From assembly GCA_963788055.1 (NCBI GenBank), contig CAWBFA010000004.1, positions 21,081 through 85,080 of the forward strand: a stretch of 64,000 bases of DNA. Direction: 5' to 3'. The DNA is from JACCTU01 sp963788055 (GTDB lineage Bacteria; Actinomycetota; Thermoleophilia; Gaiellales; Gaiellaceae). This document shows, in pieces, positions 1-12,621 of this stretch; position 1 is the first letter of the stretch, and each line of letters begins with the position of its first letter. The notes under the pieces were generated by a model that searched no databases, was not told where the DNA came from, and saw nothing but the letters and a program-made list of their open reading frames with translations. A program made the translations under genes and the position numbers.

Positions 1-924
1 GACCTCGTGCTCAAGGTCTACCGGCGCATCGAGGCGGGCGTGAACCCCGAGCTCGAGCTGCTCCGCTTCCTCACCGACCGCGGCTTCCCGTCGATCGCCT
101 CGCTCGAGGGCTGGGCCGCGTACCTCGGCACGCCGCTCGAGGCGACGCTCGCGATCGCGCAGGACTACGTCGGCGGCGACGGCGACGGGTGGGAGCTCGC
201 GCTCGAGGCACTCCGGTCGAGGCGGGGCGACGAGTTCGTCGAGCGTCTGAGCCTGCTCGGCGAGACGACCGGGACGATGCACTCGGTGCTCGCGTCCGAT
301 CCGAGCGACCCGAGCTTCGCACCGGAGGAGCCGAGCACCGAGTCGCTCGGGCTGCTCACCGCGAGTGTCGACGAGGAGATCGAGGCGCTCTTCCTCTCGC
401 TGCCCGATCTTCCCGAGCTCGAGCCGATCGCCGGCCGGGCCGAGGAGGTGCGCGAGCAGTTGCGCGGCCTTTCGCACGCCGGCGACGTGGGCAAGGTGAT
501 CCGCACCCACGGCGACTACCACCTCGGCCAGGCGCTCTGGACGGACTCGGGTTGGGTGATCCTCGACTTCGAGGGCGAGCCCGCGCGCCCGATCGTCGAC
601 CGCAGGCGCAAGCGCTCGCCGCTCCGTGACGTCGCCGGAATGCTCCGCTCCTTCGCGTACGCGGCGAACGCTGCCGAGATCGAGCACGGCGTCGAACCTC
701 CCGACGGCTGGGAGCAGCGTGCGCGTGACTCTTTTCTCCTTGGGTATCTCTCCAAGGTGGACTCGGGGCTGATTCCGTCCGGCTCGGCACTCGACCGGCT
801 GCTTGCGGTGTTCGAGCTCGAGAAGGCGGTCTACGAGCTGCGCTACGAGCTCGACAACCGGCCCGGCTGGGTGCGCATCCCGGTGCTGGGGATCGCGCGG
901 CTGCTCGAGCGGGCGGCGGTATGA
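1..924 (+). CDS. mak: Maltokinase, C-terminal 307 residues (start lies outside window)
   Basis: Maltokinases phosphorylate maltose with ATP to maltose 1-phosphate, the donor used by GlgE for alpha-glucan synthesis. The frame is open from base 1 (DLVLKVYRR), so the true start is upstream. LKVYRR followed by GVNPE is typical of the family. The kinase-like catalytic loop HGDYHLGQ lies at about residue 170 and the metal-binding ILDFEGEP at about 187; both are intact. In many actinobacteria this kinase is fused to, or follows, trehalose synthase TreS, which cannot be checked here. It leads a same-strand run glgB-treZ-glgX-treY, so its product probably enters the same glucan pool. Family assignment is firm; the exact partner pathway is inferred. 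Confidence 0.85.
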   Translation, partial: DLVLKVYRRIEAGVNPELELLRFLTDRGFPSIASLEGWAAYLGTPLEATLAIAQDYVGGDGDGWELALEALRSRRGDEFVERLSLLGETTGTMHSVLASDPSDPSFAPEEPSTESLGLLTASVDEEIEALFLSLPDLPELEPIAGRAEEVREQLRGLSHAGDVGKVIRTHGDYHLGQALWTDSGWVILDFEGEPARPIVDRRRKRSPLRDVAGMLRSFAYAANAAEIEHGVEPPDGWEQRARDSFLLGYLSKVDSGLIPSGSALDRLLAVFELEKAVYELRYELDNRPGWVRIPVLGIARLLERAAV

Positions 925-994
925 GCACGCGCCGTAGGCTTGACGGAGGCGCGCACAAAGCGGAGGCGGCGGCTCTGCCGGCGCCGCAGCGGGC

Positions 995-2872
<1,878 letters not shown>

Positions 2873-2882
2873 CGTCGCGCGG

Positions 2883-4366
2883 GTGCTCGGGGCCGTTCCC
2901 CGCGACGAGGAGGTCGACTTCGAGGTGTGGGCGCCGGCGGTGTCCTCCGTTGTCGTGCGCGTGAACGGGGAGGATCACGCGCTCGCGCAGGTCGAGGACG
3001 GCTTCTGGCGCGGACCGGCGCCTGCGCGCCACGGCGACGACTACGTCCTCGTCGCCGATCGCGGCGAGTGGCCCGACCCCGCGTCGCGCTGGCAGCCGGC
3101 CGGTGTGCGCGGCACCTCGCGCGTGCTCGACGCGTCACGCTTCGACCTGCGGCCGCTCGGCCTCGCGCTCGACGAGCTCGTGCTCTACGAGCTCCATGTC
3201 GGGACGTTCAGCGACGAGGGCACGTTCGACGGGGCGATCCCGCATCTGCGCGCGCTCGCCGAGCTCGGCGTGACCGCGGTCGAGGTGATGCCGATCGCGA
3301 CGTTCCCCGGCAAGCGCGGCTGGGGCTACGACGGGCTCTATACCTCCGCGCCGCACGAGGGGTACGGTGGCCCGGAAGCATTCGCGCGCTTCGTCGACGC
3401 AGCGCACGAGGAAGGCCTCGGGGTTGTGCTCGACGTCGTCTACAACCACGTCGGCCCCGGCAACGAGGCTCTGCTCGCGTTCGGTCCGTACTTCACCGAC
3501 CGGCACGAGACGTTCTGGGGAGACGCCCTCGATTATTCGGAGAGAGCGGTGCGCGAGTGGGCGATCCAGAACGCGGAGCTTTGGGTGCGGGACTACGGGG
3601 TCGACGGGCTGCGGCTCGACGCGGTGCACGCAGTCTTCGACGACTCTCCGCACCACGTGCTCGCCGAGCTCGCCGACCGGGTGCGGGCGATCGAGCCGCG
3701 CACGCTCGTGACGTCGGAGATCGAGACGGGCGACCTGCGGCCGATCGAGGAGTGGGGGCACGACGCGCAGTGGGCCGACGAGCTCCACCATGAGCTGCAT
3801 GCGCTGCTCACGGGAGAGTGCGAGAGCTACTACGCGGGCTACGGGTCGCTCGAAGGGCTCGCCGCGCAGCTGCGCCGCAAGCCGCCGGAACGGCTCATCG
3901 TCTGCTCGCAGAATCACGACCAGGTCGGCAACCGCGCCGTCGGGGACCGGCCCGCGGCCGACGAGCTGCGCATCCGTGCCGCGGTGCTGCTCTTCGCGCC
4001 GCAGACGCCGCTCCTCTTCATGGGCGAGGAGTACGGAGAGCGCCGTCCGTTTCAGTTCTTCACCGACCACATCGACCCTGCGATTGCGGAAGCCACGCGC
4101 GAAGGTCGCCGCCGTGAGTTCGCAGGCTTTGCCGGCTTCTCCAGCGAGGTCCCCGACCCGCAGGCGCGTGCGACGTTCGAGCGCTCGAAGCTCGATCGAA
4201 CGCGGGCCGACGACGAGCTGCGCGCCTTCTACCGCGAGCTCCTCGCGCTGCGCCGGGAGCTCCCGCGCGAGATCGAGGTGGAGATCGACGGCACGCGCCT
4301 GCGTGCGCGTCGAGGGAACGTCGAGTTGCGCGCCGACTTCGACGCGAAGACGGTCGAGGTGGGGCG

Positions 4367-4370
<4 letters not shown>
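2883..4370 (+). CDS. treZ: Malto-oligosyltrehalose trehalohydrolase TreZ
   Basis: Releases trehalose from the maltooligosyl-trehalose made by TreY. The protein has 495 residues: a CBM48-like N-terminal domain (about 1-85) and a GH13 barrel. Key motifs are the nucleophile Asp in GLRLDAVHAVFDDS (about 245), Glu in TSEIETGD (about 279) and NHDQVGNRAVGDR (about 345). The last of these is characteristic of TreZ rather than GlgB or GlgX. The start is GTG, 10 bases after glgB; its TGA overlaps the next start (TTGA). It is somewhat shorter than many TreZ proteins (550-600), mainly at the C-terminal beta domain. The treZ-glgX-treY grouping is the classical TreXYZ route from glycogen to trehalose. Confidence 0.93.
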
Positions 4371-6481
<2,111 letters not shown>

Positions 6482-6485
<4 letters not shown>

Positions 6486-8359
6486 GCTTCGACGCGACCT
6501 ATCGCCTGCAGCTGCGGCCGAACTTCGGCTTCCGCGAGGCGCGCGCTCTCGTCCCGTACCTGACCGAGCTCGGCGTCTCGCACCTCTATCTCTCGCCGAT
6601 CATGGAGGCGCAGTCCGGTTCGACGCACGGCTACGACGTCGTCGACCCGACGCGGGTCTCGGAGCAGCTCGGCGGCGAAGACGCGTTCCGCGAGCTGGCC
6701 GGCGCAGGGCTCGGAGTCGTGCTCGACGTGGTCCCGAACCACATGGCCGTGAGCGGCGAGAACCGCTGGTGGGCCGACGAGACGTTGCGCGCAAAGGTGT
6801 TCGACTGGGATCCGCAGGACGGGTGGTACCGCCGCTTCTTCACGATCGACGAGCTCGCGGGCGTGCGCGTCGAAGATCCCGAGGTCTTCGAGCTGACGCA
6901 GCACAAGACGCTGGAGCTCGTGCGCGAGGGGCTGGTCGACGGGCTGCGCGTCGACCATCCCGATGGGCTCGCCGACCCGCGCGGCTACCTCGAACGGCTC
7001 CGCGAAGAGGGTGCCCGGCACGTCTGGGTCGAGAAGATCCTCGAGCCGGGCGAACGCCTGCGCGACTGGCCCGTCGAGGGTACGACGGGCTACGAGTTCG
7101 CGAACGACGTGACGGCGCTCTTCGTCGATCCGGCGGGCGAGGAGCCGCTCACGCGCTGGTACGAGGAGTCGACGGGCGAGACGCGCTCGTTCGACGCGAT
7201 CGCGGACCAGGCGAAGCTCGAGCTTGCGCGCACGGACTTCGCGCGCGAGTTCGACAGGCTCCGCTCGCTCGTCGACGGGCCGCTGGAAGAGGTTGCTGCG
7301 TCGTTGCACGTCTACCGGACGTACGTCGAGCCGTGGTCAGGGCGCGTCGAGTCGGACGATCGTGAGGCACTTGCGCAGGTCCCCGAGGCGCTTCGACGCG
7401 TGCTGCTGCTCGAGGAGCGCGGCCACGACGAGTTCGTGACGCGTTTCCAGCAGACGACGGGACCGGTGATGGCGAAAGGCGTCGAGGACACCGCGTTCTA
7501 CCGCTACTTCCGCCTGACGGCGCTGAACGAGGTGGGCGGCGACCCGGGCCGCTTCTGGCTTCCGGTCGAGGAGTTCCATCGGGCGAACCTCGAGCGCGAG
7601 GCGCGCTTCCCGAACCACCTGCTCACAACGCAGACGCACGACACGAAGCGCTCCGGCGACGTGCGCGCCCGCATCGTCGCCCTGGCCTCGCTCGCCGACG
7701 AGTGGGTCGCGCGGCGGGCCGACTGGCGCACGCTCGACGATCCTCATGAGGACGAGCTGCTCTGGCAGACCCTCGTCGGCGCCTGGCCGATCGACCCAGA
7801 GCGGATCGAGGCGTACCTGGAGAAGGCGCTGCGCGAGGCGAAGGTGAACACGAGCTGGATCGAGCCGAACGAGGAGCACGAGCGGCGCGTGAAGGCGGCT
7901 GCGCGACGCGCGACTGCCGAGCCTCCGGAAGGGTTCGAGGCATTCGCCATTCGCGTCGCAGAGCTCGGTCGGCGCAACACGCTCGCGATGACGCTGCTCA
8001 AGCTGACGGTCCCGGGCGTGCCCGACCTCTATCAGGGCGACGAGCTCGAGTCGCTCAACCTCGTCGACCCCGACAACCGACGGCCCGTCGACTGGGACGA
8101 GCGCCGGCGCGCGCTCGCACAGCCGCCGCCGAAGCTGCACGTGATCCGGGAGGCGCTCGCGCTGCGCCGCCGCCGTCCGCTCGGTGAGTACCGCCCCCTC
8201 GAGCTCGGCGCCGACGTGTGCGCGTTCCTGCGCGGCGACGACGTCGCGGTCGCCGTTCCGCTCCGCGGGCAGGACCCTCCCGAGCTCGACCTGCCCGGAG
8301 AGTGGCGGAGCGTCCTCGACGACGCGCTACCCGTGCGACTGTTCGAGCGCGTCCAGTAG
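6482..8359 (+). CDS. treY: Malto-oligosyltrehalose synthase TreY
   Basis: Rearranges the reducing-end bond of maltodextrins from alpha-1,4 to alpha,alpha-1,1, making maltooligosyl-trehalose for TreZ. The GTG at 6482 overlaps the glgX stop (GTGA); a second GTG at 6479 is an alternative. The start SFDATYRLQL is the TreY signature. The GH13 barrel carries VVLDVVPNHMA, the nucleophile Asp in GLRVDHPDGLADP, Glu in VWVEKIL and THDTKRSGDVRAR; GVPDLYQGDELE precedes the C-terminal domain. At 625 residues it is on the short side (700-800 is common), because the inserts within the barrel are small. The last 33 bases overlap the convergent aminotransferase gene. Confidence 0.93.
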
Positions 8360-9277
8360 CCGGTCGTTCGCCTGCGGCGTGTGCACGGTGATCCGAATCG
8401 CGCCCTCGAACGGCCGGACGACCAGCCCGACGCGCAGCAACCGGTCGTAGGCGAAGCGGGCGTCGCTCATCGGCACGTAGAGGAAGTTCGCGTGTGACTC
8501 GAGCGGCTGCAGGCCGAGCTCGCGCAGGCGCGACGCGAGCCGTTCGCGCTCGGCGAGCGTCTCGCTGACGTCCGGCGGTCCGGCTCGGAGCGCGGCGAGC
8601 GCGAGCGCGGCCGAGAGCGTCGTGATCGGCAAGGGGTCCTGGCGCACGACGAGCTCCTGCGCAACGTCGGCATCTGCGACGGCGTAGCCGACGCGCGCCG
8701 CTGCGAGCCCGAACGCCTTGGAGAACGTCCGCACCGCGATCACGCCCGCGACGCCGGCGCCCGTCTCGCCCGCGAACTCGAAGTAGGCCTCGTCGACGAC
8801 GAGCGGCCGGACCTCCGGAAGCGGGCCGAGCGCGCCGGTCGGGTTGTGCGGGCGGCAGCAGTAGGTGAGGACTGCGCCCTCCCCGCCGACGTCGGCGCCG
8901 GCGAGCCACGCGGCCATGCGGAAGACCGGGTACGTCGGCTCGTCGAGCACGCGCACGACGTCGCCAGGCCCGGCGAACGCGCGCCCACAGAGCAGCAGCA
9001 GGTCGTCGGCCCCCGCGCCGAGCACGATCCGGTCAGTCTCGACGCCCACGTACTCGGCGATCGCGTCGAGCAGGGCGGGGAAGCCGCCGTGCGGGTAGCG
9101 CTGGATCTCGGCGAGCGCGTCCGCGATCGTCGCCTCGTTCGCGTACGCGGGAGGCGTCGGCGGCGTGTTTCCGTCGAACCGGAGTACTTCGTGCGTCGCG
9201 AGCCCGGCGATCCGCGCCGCCTCCGCCGTCGACATCGCCCAGCCGTACGCCGTGAACGCGTTGGGAAGCGGCCGCAC
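8327..9277 (-). CDS. Class I/II PLP-dependent aminotransferase, HisC-like
   Basis: A 316-residue fold-type I aminotransferase resembling histidinol-phosphate aminotransferase and its CobD/tyrosine relatives. It shows LGAGADDLLLLCGRAF (PLP phosphate region), PHNPTG, VVDEAYFEF and the Schiff-base Lys in RTFSKAFGLAAARVGY (about residue 193). It lacks histidine-biosynthesis neighbours, so the substrate is open: histidinol phosphate, aromatic amino acids or another amine. The GTG start is set by a TAGGCT box (9284-9289 on this strand) exactly 6 bases upstream, a leaderless arrangement seen repeatedly in this window. It is convergent with treY and overlaps its end by 33 bases. Confidence 0.8.
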   Translation of the reverse strand: MRPLPNAFTAYGWAMSTAEAARIAGLATHEVLRFDGNTPPTPPAYANEATIADALAEIQRYPHGGFPALLDAIAEYVGVETDRIVLGAGADDLLLLCGRAFAGPGDVVRVLDEPTYPVFRMAAWLAGADVGGEGAVLTYCCRPHNPTGALGPLPEVRPLVVDEAYFEFAGETGAGVAGVIAVRTFSKAFGLAAARVGYAVADADVAQELVVRQDPLPITTLSAALALAALRAGPPDVSETLAERERLASRLRELGLQPLESHANFLYVPMSDARFAYDRLLRVGLVVRPFEGAIRITVHTPQANDRLLDALEQSHG

Positions 9278-9300
9278 GCGGCGAGCCTACGCGAGCCTTA

Positions 9301-9393
9301 CGGAGCGGCGCCGGAGTCGAACCGACCGAGCCGTGGGTTGCACGACCGCACTGGTTTTGAAGACCAACTGGGCCACCGGGCCCATGCCGCTCC
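9301..9393 (-). tRNA. selC: tRNA-Sec (anticodon UCA), selC
   Basis: A 93-nt selenocysteine tRNA on the minus strand. The 8-bp acceptor stem GGAGCGGC/GCCGCTCC is one pair longer than in normal tRNAs. The D stem is an extended 6 bp (TGGGCC/GGCCCA) with a 4-nt loop. The anticodon loop CTTCAAA carries UCA, which reads UGA. A long variable arm (about 9323-9345) and a TTCGACT T-loop follow. The discriminator is G, and CCA is not encoded. SelA and SelB are encoded 8-12 kb downstream on the same strand, so the insertion machinery is largely present; selD is not in the window. Confidence 0.95.
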
Positions 9394-9432
9394 GCTGCGG
9401 AGGTTAGCCCTGGGTCACCGGCCGGTGCCAGA

Positions 9433-9834
9433 ATGTGGCGCGTGACTGCGTGGGGAGTGATCCCATCGATTCGCGTGCGGGACATGGCGGAAGCTCTCGC
9501 CTTCTACCGCGGGCCGCTCGAGTTCACGCTCGACAGCGGCGGCGAAGGCGCGACCAACTCGTCCCTCACGCGCGGCGACGCACACGTGATGATCGAGACG
9601 GCGGCTGACCACTACGGCGACGAGTACAACGCTGCGATCAAGGAACGGCTCGGGACCCCTTCGTCTATCGCCCTGTACATGGAAGCCTCAGATCTCGCCG
9701 CCTTCCACTCCAGGCTCGAAGCAGCCGGCGCGCGGATCGTCGATCCGCTCGCCGAACGGCCGTGGGGCCAGGAGGAGTTCACCGTCGAGGATCACGAGGG
9801 GAACTGGCTGACCTTCTGGAAGAAGCTCGGCTAG
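9433..9834 (+). CDS. VOC superfamily (glyoxalase/bleomycin-resistance-like) protein
   Basis: A 133-residue single-module VOC protein. It begins IPSIRVRDMAEALAFYRGPLEF, the usual first beta-alpha unit, and ends EEFTVEDHEGNWLTFWKKL, where the Asp/Glu and His of VEDHEGN sit at the usual metal position. Members include glyoxalase I, dioxygenases and antibiotic-binding proteins; nothing in the sequence selects one. It sits alone between selC (opposite strand) and the convergent DNA glycosylase gene, whose stop codon overlaps its own by 4 bases (CTAG). Confidence 0.8.
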   Translation: MWRVTAWGVIPSIRVRDMAEALAFYRGPLEFTLDSGGEGATNSSLTRGDAHVMIETAADHYGDEYNAAIKERLGTPSSIALYMEASDLAAFHSRLEAAGARIVDPLAERPWGQEEFTVEDHEGNWLTFWKKLG

Positions 9835-10718
9835 CACGGCTCGGTCGTGTCTTCGTCCTCGACCCAGTCGCGCGTCAGGAAGAGCCAGAACGCGAGGCCC
9901 GCGTACGGGCCGTAACGTCGGAAGCGCCGCTCGATCGTCGCGTCGGCTGCCTTGCGGCCGTTCAGTCGCGCATACGTCGGCCGCGTCCACGAGTCGAGCA
10001 CGAGCCGGGAGTAGCGGCCGACCAGCATCATGATGTGCGCCGCGGCGTAGGGGCCGACGCCCGGCAGCTCGAGCAGGCGTGCGGCGACCTCGTCGTCTTC
10101 GAGCTCGCGGTCGGCGGCGAGCGCCTCGAGGTCGAGCTCGCCGGAAGCGACGGAGCGCGCGAGTGCGCGGAGGTACGCCGCGCGGTAACCCGCACGCGCG
10201 ACGTCGCGGTACCAGCGCTCCGGCTTGGCGGCCATCCGCTCGGGCGTCGGAAACGCGCGCCGCCCGCGGTCGGACTTCTCACCGAGCCGCTCGACGAGCG
10301 CACCGACCATCCGGACCGTGCCGGACCACGCGCAGTTCGTCGTGCAGATCGTCTTCACGACGTCCTCGAAGACGGACTGGCTCCGCATCCAGCGGCCCGC
10401 ACCGTTCGACGCCCACGACAGGGCAGGGTCCTCCGCGAGCTTCGCGTAGAGCGGCGAGAGATCCTCGTCGAGCCGGAGGACGTGGCGCACCGCGCCGACG
10501 ACGCGCCGCGGCGCTCGGCCCTCCACGGTCATGCTCGCCGGCCCTGCCTTGCGGACGAGCACCGTCTGCGGGCCGGGGTAGAGCGTGAGCTCGAGCGTGC
10601 GCTCGACGGAGTCGATCCGGTTCGGGACCAGGTCGTTCAGGCCGTGCGAGTTGACCGTGCGCCAGAAGTCGACGGGCTCGCCGCCGGCGCCGACCAGCTC
10701 CAGCTCGAGCTTCGCCAC
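9831..10718 (-). CDS. HhH-GPD family DNA glycosylase (AlkA/Ogg-like)
   Basis: A 295-residue base-excision repair glycosylase. The helix-hairpin-helix LELPGVGPYAAAHIMMLVGRY (last third) is followed by the catalytic Asp in LVLDSWTRP. The N-terminal part (LTLYPGPQTVLVRKAG) resembles the AlkA/8-oxoguanine glycosylase beta domain. No iron-sulfur cysteine cluster is seen, so it is not an EndoIII/MutY type. It probably removes alkylated or oxidised purines; the precise lesion is unknown. The GTG at 10718 is preceded by a TACGCT box with a 6-base gap, so the transcript is probably leaderless. The open frame extends further upstream but only as a shadow of the divergent GMC gene. Confidence 0.8.
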   Translation of the reverse strand: MAKLELELVGAGGEPVDFWRTVNSHGLNDLVPNRIDSVERTLELTLYPGPQTVLVRKAGPASMTVEGRAPRRVVGAVRHVLRLDEDLSPLYAKLAEDPALSWASNGAGRWMRSQSVFEDVVKTICTTNCAWSGTVRMVGALVERLGEKSDRGRRAFPTPERMAAKPERWYRDVARAGYRAAYLRALARSVASGELDLEALAADRELEDDEVAARLLELPGVGPYAAAHIMMLVGRYSRLVLDSWTRPTYARLNGRKAADATIERRFRRYGPYAGLAFWLFLTRDWVEDEDTTEPC

Positions 10719-10737
10719 CGCGTTAGCGTAGGCGCGG

Positions 10738-12621
10738 ATGGAGCTCTCGCGCCGGCAACAGGCCGCGCTCGTTGCGATCTGCGACACCTTCGCGCCCGGC
10801 CTCGACGGGCTGCCGGCCGCGAGCGAGTCGGGTGTGCCCGACGCCATCGTCGCCTCTTTCGAGCGACATCCGCGAACGGGAGAGGTACGCGAGCTCCTCC
10901 GCCTGCTTTCGATCTGGGAGCGCGCTGCTCGACCGGGGCGTCGTTTCTCCTCGCTCACGCTTGCAGAGCGGGAGCGCGTGCTGCGCTCCTGGCGCGACAG
11001 CTCGCTCGAGCGCAAGCGCTCGGCCTACAAGGTGCTGCGGAAGGGAGCACTGCACCACTACTTCGGACTTCCAGGGCTCGCGCGGTCGTCACTCGGGTAT
11101 CCCGGAGCGCTCGAGCGTTCGGGCGCTGGACTGCCGTTCGAGCCTGAGCGTGCGCACGGCGAGCTGCGGCTCGAGTGCGACGTCTGCGTCGTCGGCTCCG
11201 GTGCGGGGGGAGGAACCGCGGCGGGAGTGCTGGCCGCCGCCGGCCTCGACGTCGTCGTGCTCGAGGCGGGCGAGCCGGCAACGTTCAGCGGCGAGGAGAT
11301 CGACTCGCTGCAGCGGCTCTATCTCGAAGGTGCCGCGTCAGCGACAGAGGACCAGTCGCTCGACTTCCTCGCGGGCTGGTGCCTCGGCGGCGGGACGACG
11401 GTGAACTGGACGACCTCCCTGCGGACGCCCGACGACGTGCGCGACGAGTGGGCCGCGCACGGCGTTGCCGCGTTCGCGTCCGACGAATTTGCGCGAAGCC
11501 TCGACGCGGTCGAGCAGCGGATGGACGTCAACGAGGAGCACGGCGCGGCGTCTGGTCGCGACCGCGTGCTGGAGCGCGGCGCGCAGGCGCTCGGGTGGCA
11601 CGTCGGAGCCCAGCCGCGGAACGTGCGCGGCTGCGACCAGGACGGCGTCTGCGGGTACTGCGGCTTCGGCTGCGCGCTCGGCGCGAAGCGCGGGACCGCC
11701 GAGACGTGGCTCGCCGACGCGGCGGCAGCGGGCGCCCGAGTGCTCGTCGGCGCGCGCGCGCGCCGCGTGGTCGTCGAGCGAGGCGCGGCCGTCGGTGTGG
11801 ACGCAGGCCCCGTGCAGGTGCGTGCGCGTGCGGTCGTCGTCGCGTGCGGCGCGTTCCACACGCCCGCGCTGCTCCGGCGCTCCGGGCTCGCGAACGCAGC
11901 GATCGGACGCAACCTTCGCTTTCACCCCGTCACGCTCGTCGTGGGCGAGTTCGAGGAGCCGATCAACCCCTGGGAGGGCGCACTGCAGGCGCGCTACTCG
12001 GACGAGCACGCCCATCTCGACGGCGGGTACGGCGTGCGCTACGAGACGGCCCCCGTCCACCCCGGCTTCTTCGGTGCGGGGCTCCAGTGGGACGGCGCGC
12101 GCGAGAGCCTCGATCTGGCGAAGCGCTATCCGTACCTCGCTCCCGTCTTTCCGCTCGTGCGCGATCGCGACGCGGGAGAGGTCGTCGTCGGGCGGGACGG
12201 CGAGCCGTCGGCGCGCTACCGGCTCTCGCCCTACGACCTCCGCCATTTGCGCGCCGGCTTCGTCGGCGCAGCGCGGATCCTCGAAGCAGCCGGAGCCAAG
12301 CGGATCGTCTCGACGCACGCGCGCCCCGTCTCGTGGGAGCCGGGCGAGCGCGGCGTGGGGCAGTTCCTCGCGGAAGCGGACGAGCGCGGCTGGGAGCCGA
12401 ACCGCGTGCTCTACGCCTCCGCGCACATCATGGGCACCGCGCGAATGGGCGGATCGCCGGCGGGGTCGGCATGCGACCCGACGGGCGAGACGTGGGAGGT
12501 CGCTCGGCTCGTCGTCTGCGACGGATCGACGTTTCCGACCGCGTCAGGCGTGAACCCGATGATCTCGATCGCCGCGGTGGCGCACTTGAACGCGTCGGCG
12601 CTCGCCGCGCGACTCGCGTAG
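10738..12621 (+). CDS. GMC-family oxidoreductase (long-chain alcohol oxidase/dehydrogenase-like)
   Basis: A 627-residue FAD-dependent alcohol-oxidising enzyme. Residues 1-130 form an alpha-helical N-terminal extension typical of the fatty-alcohol-oxidase branch. The dinucleotide fold is CVVGSGAGGGTAAGVLAAAG (about 151-170), with GGGTTVNWT as the GMC signature. A cysteine-rich block CDQDGVCGYCGFGC (about 300) also marks this branch. The C-terminal catalytic region is SAHIMGTARMGGSPAGS and GVNPMISIAAVAH. A TAGCGT box ends 8 bases before the ATG. The stop codon shares one base with the GTG of hyuA, so the gene probably heads an operon with hyuA-hyuB-MOSC-nitrilase. The substrate is unknown. Confidence 0.85.
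   Translation: MELSRRQQAALVAICDTFAPGLDGLPAASESGVPDAIVASFERHPRTGEVRELLRLLSIWERAARPGRRFSSLTLAERERVLRSWRDSSLERKRSAYKVLRKGALHHYFGLPGLARSSLGYPGALERSGAGLPFEPERAHGELRLECDVCVVGSGAGGGTAAGVLAAAGLDVVVLEAGEPATFSGEEIDSLQRLYLEGAASATEDQSLDFLAGWCLGGGTTVNWTTSLRTPDDVRDEWAAHGVAAFASDEFARSLDAVEQRMDVNEEHGAASGRDRVLERGAQALGWHVGAQPRNVRGCDQDGVCGYCGFGCALGAKRGTAETWLADAAAAGARVLVGARARRVVVERGAAVGVDAGPVQVRARAVVVACGAFHTPALLRRSGLANAAIGRNLRFHPVTLVVGEFEEPINPWEGALQARYSDEHAHLDGGYGVRYETAPVHPGFFGAGLQWDGARESLDLAKRYPYLAPVFPLVRDRDAGEVVVGRDGEPSARYRLSPYDLRHLRAGFVGAARILEAAGAKRIVSTHARPVSWEPGERGVGQFLAEADERGWEPNRVLYASAHIMGTARMGGSPAGSACDPTGETWEVARLVVCDGSTFPTASGVNPMISIAAVAHLNASALAARLA

Noticed and set aside
11175..12620. Long N-terminal extension of hyuA (frame open from 11175)
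   Set aside because: Arg/Ala-rich shadow of the GMC oxidoreductase; HyuA homology starts at GTG 12621.
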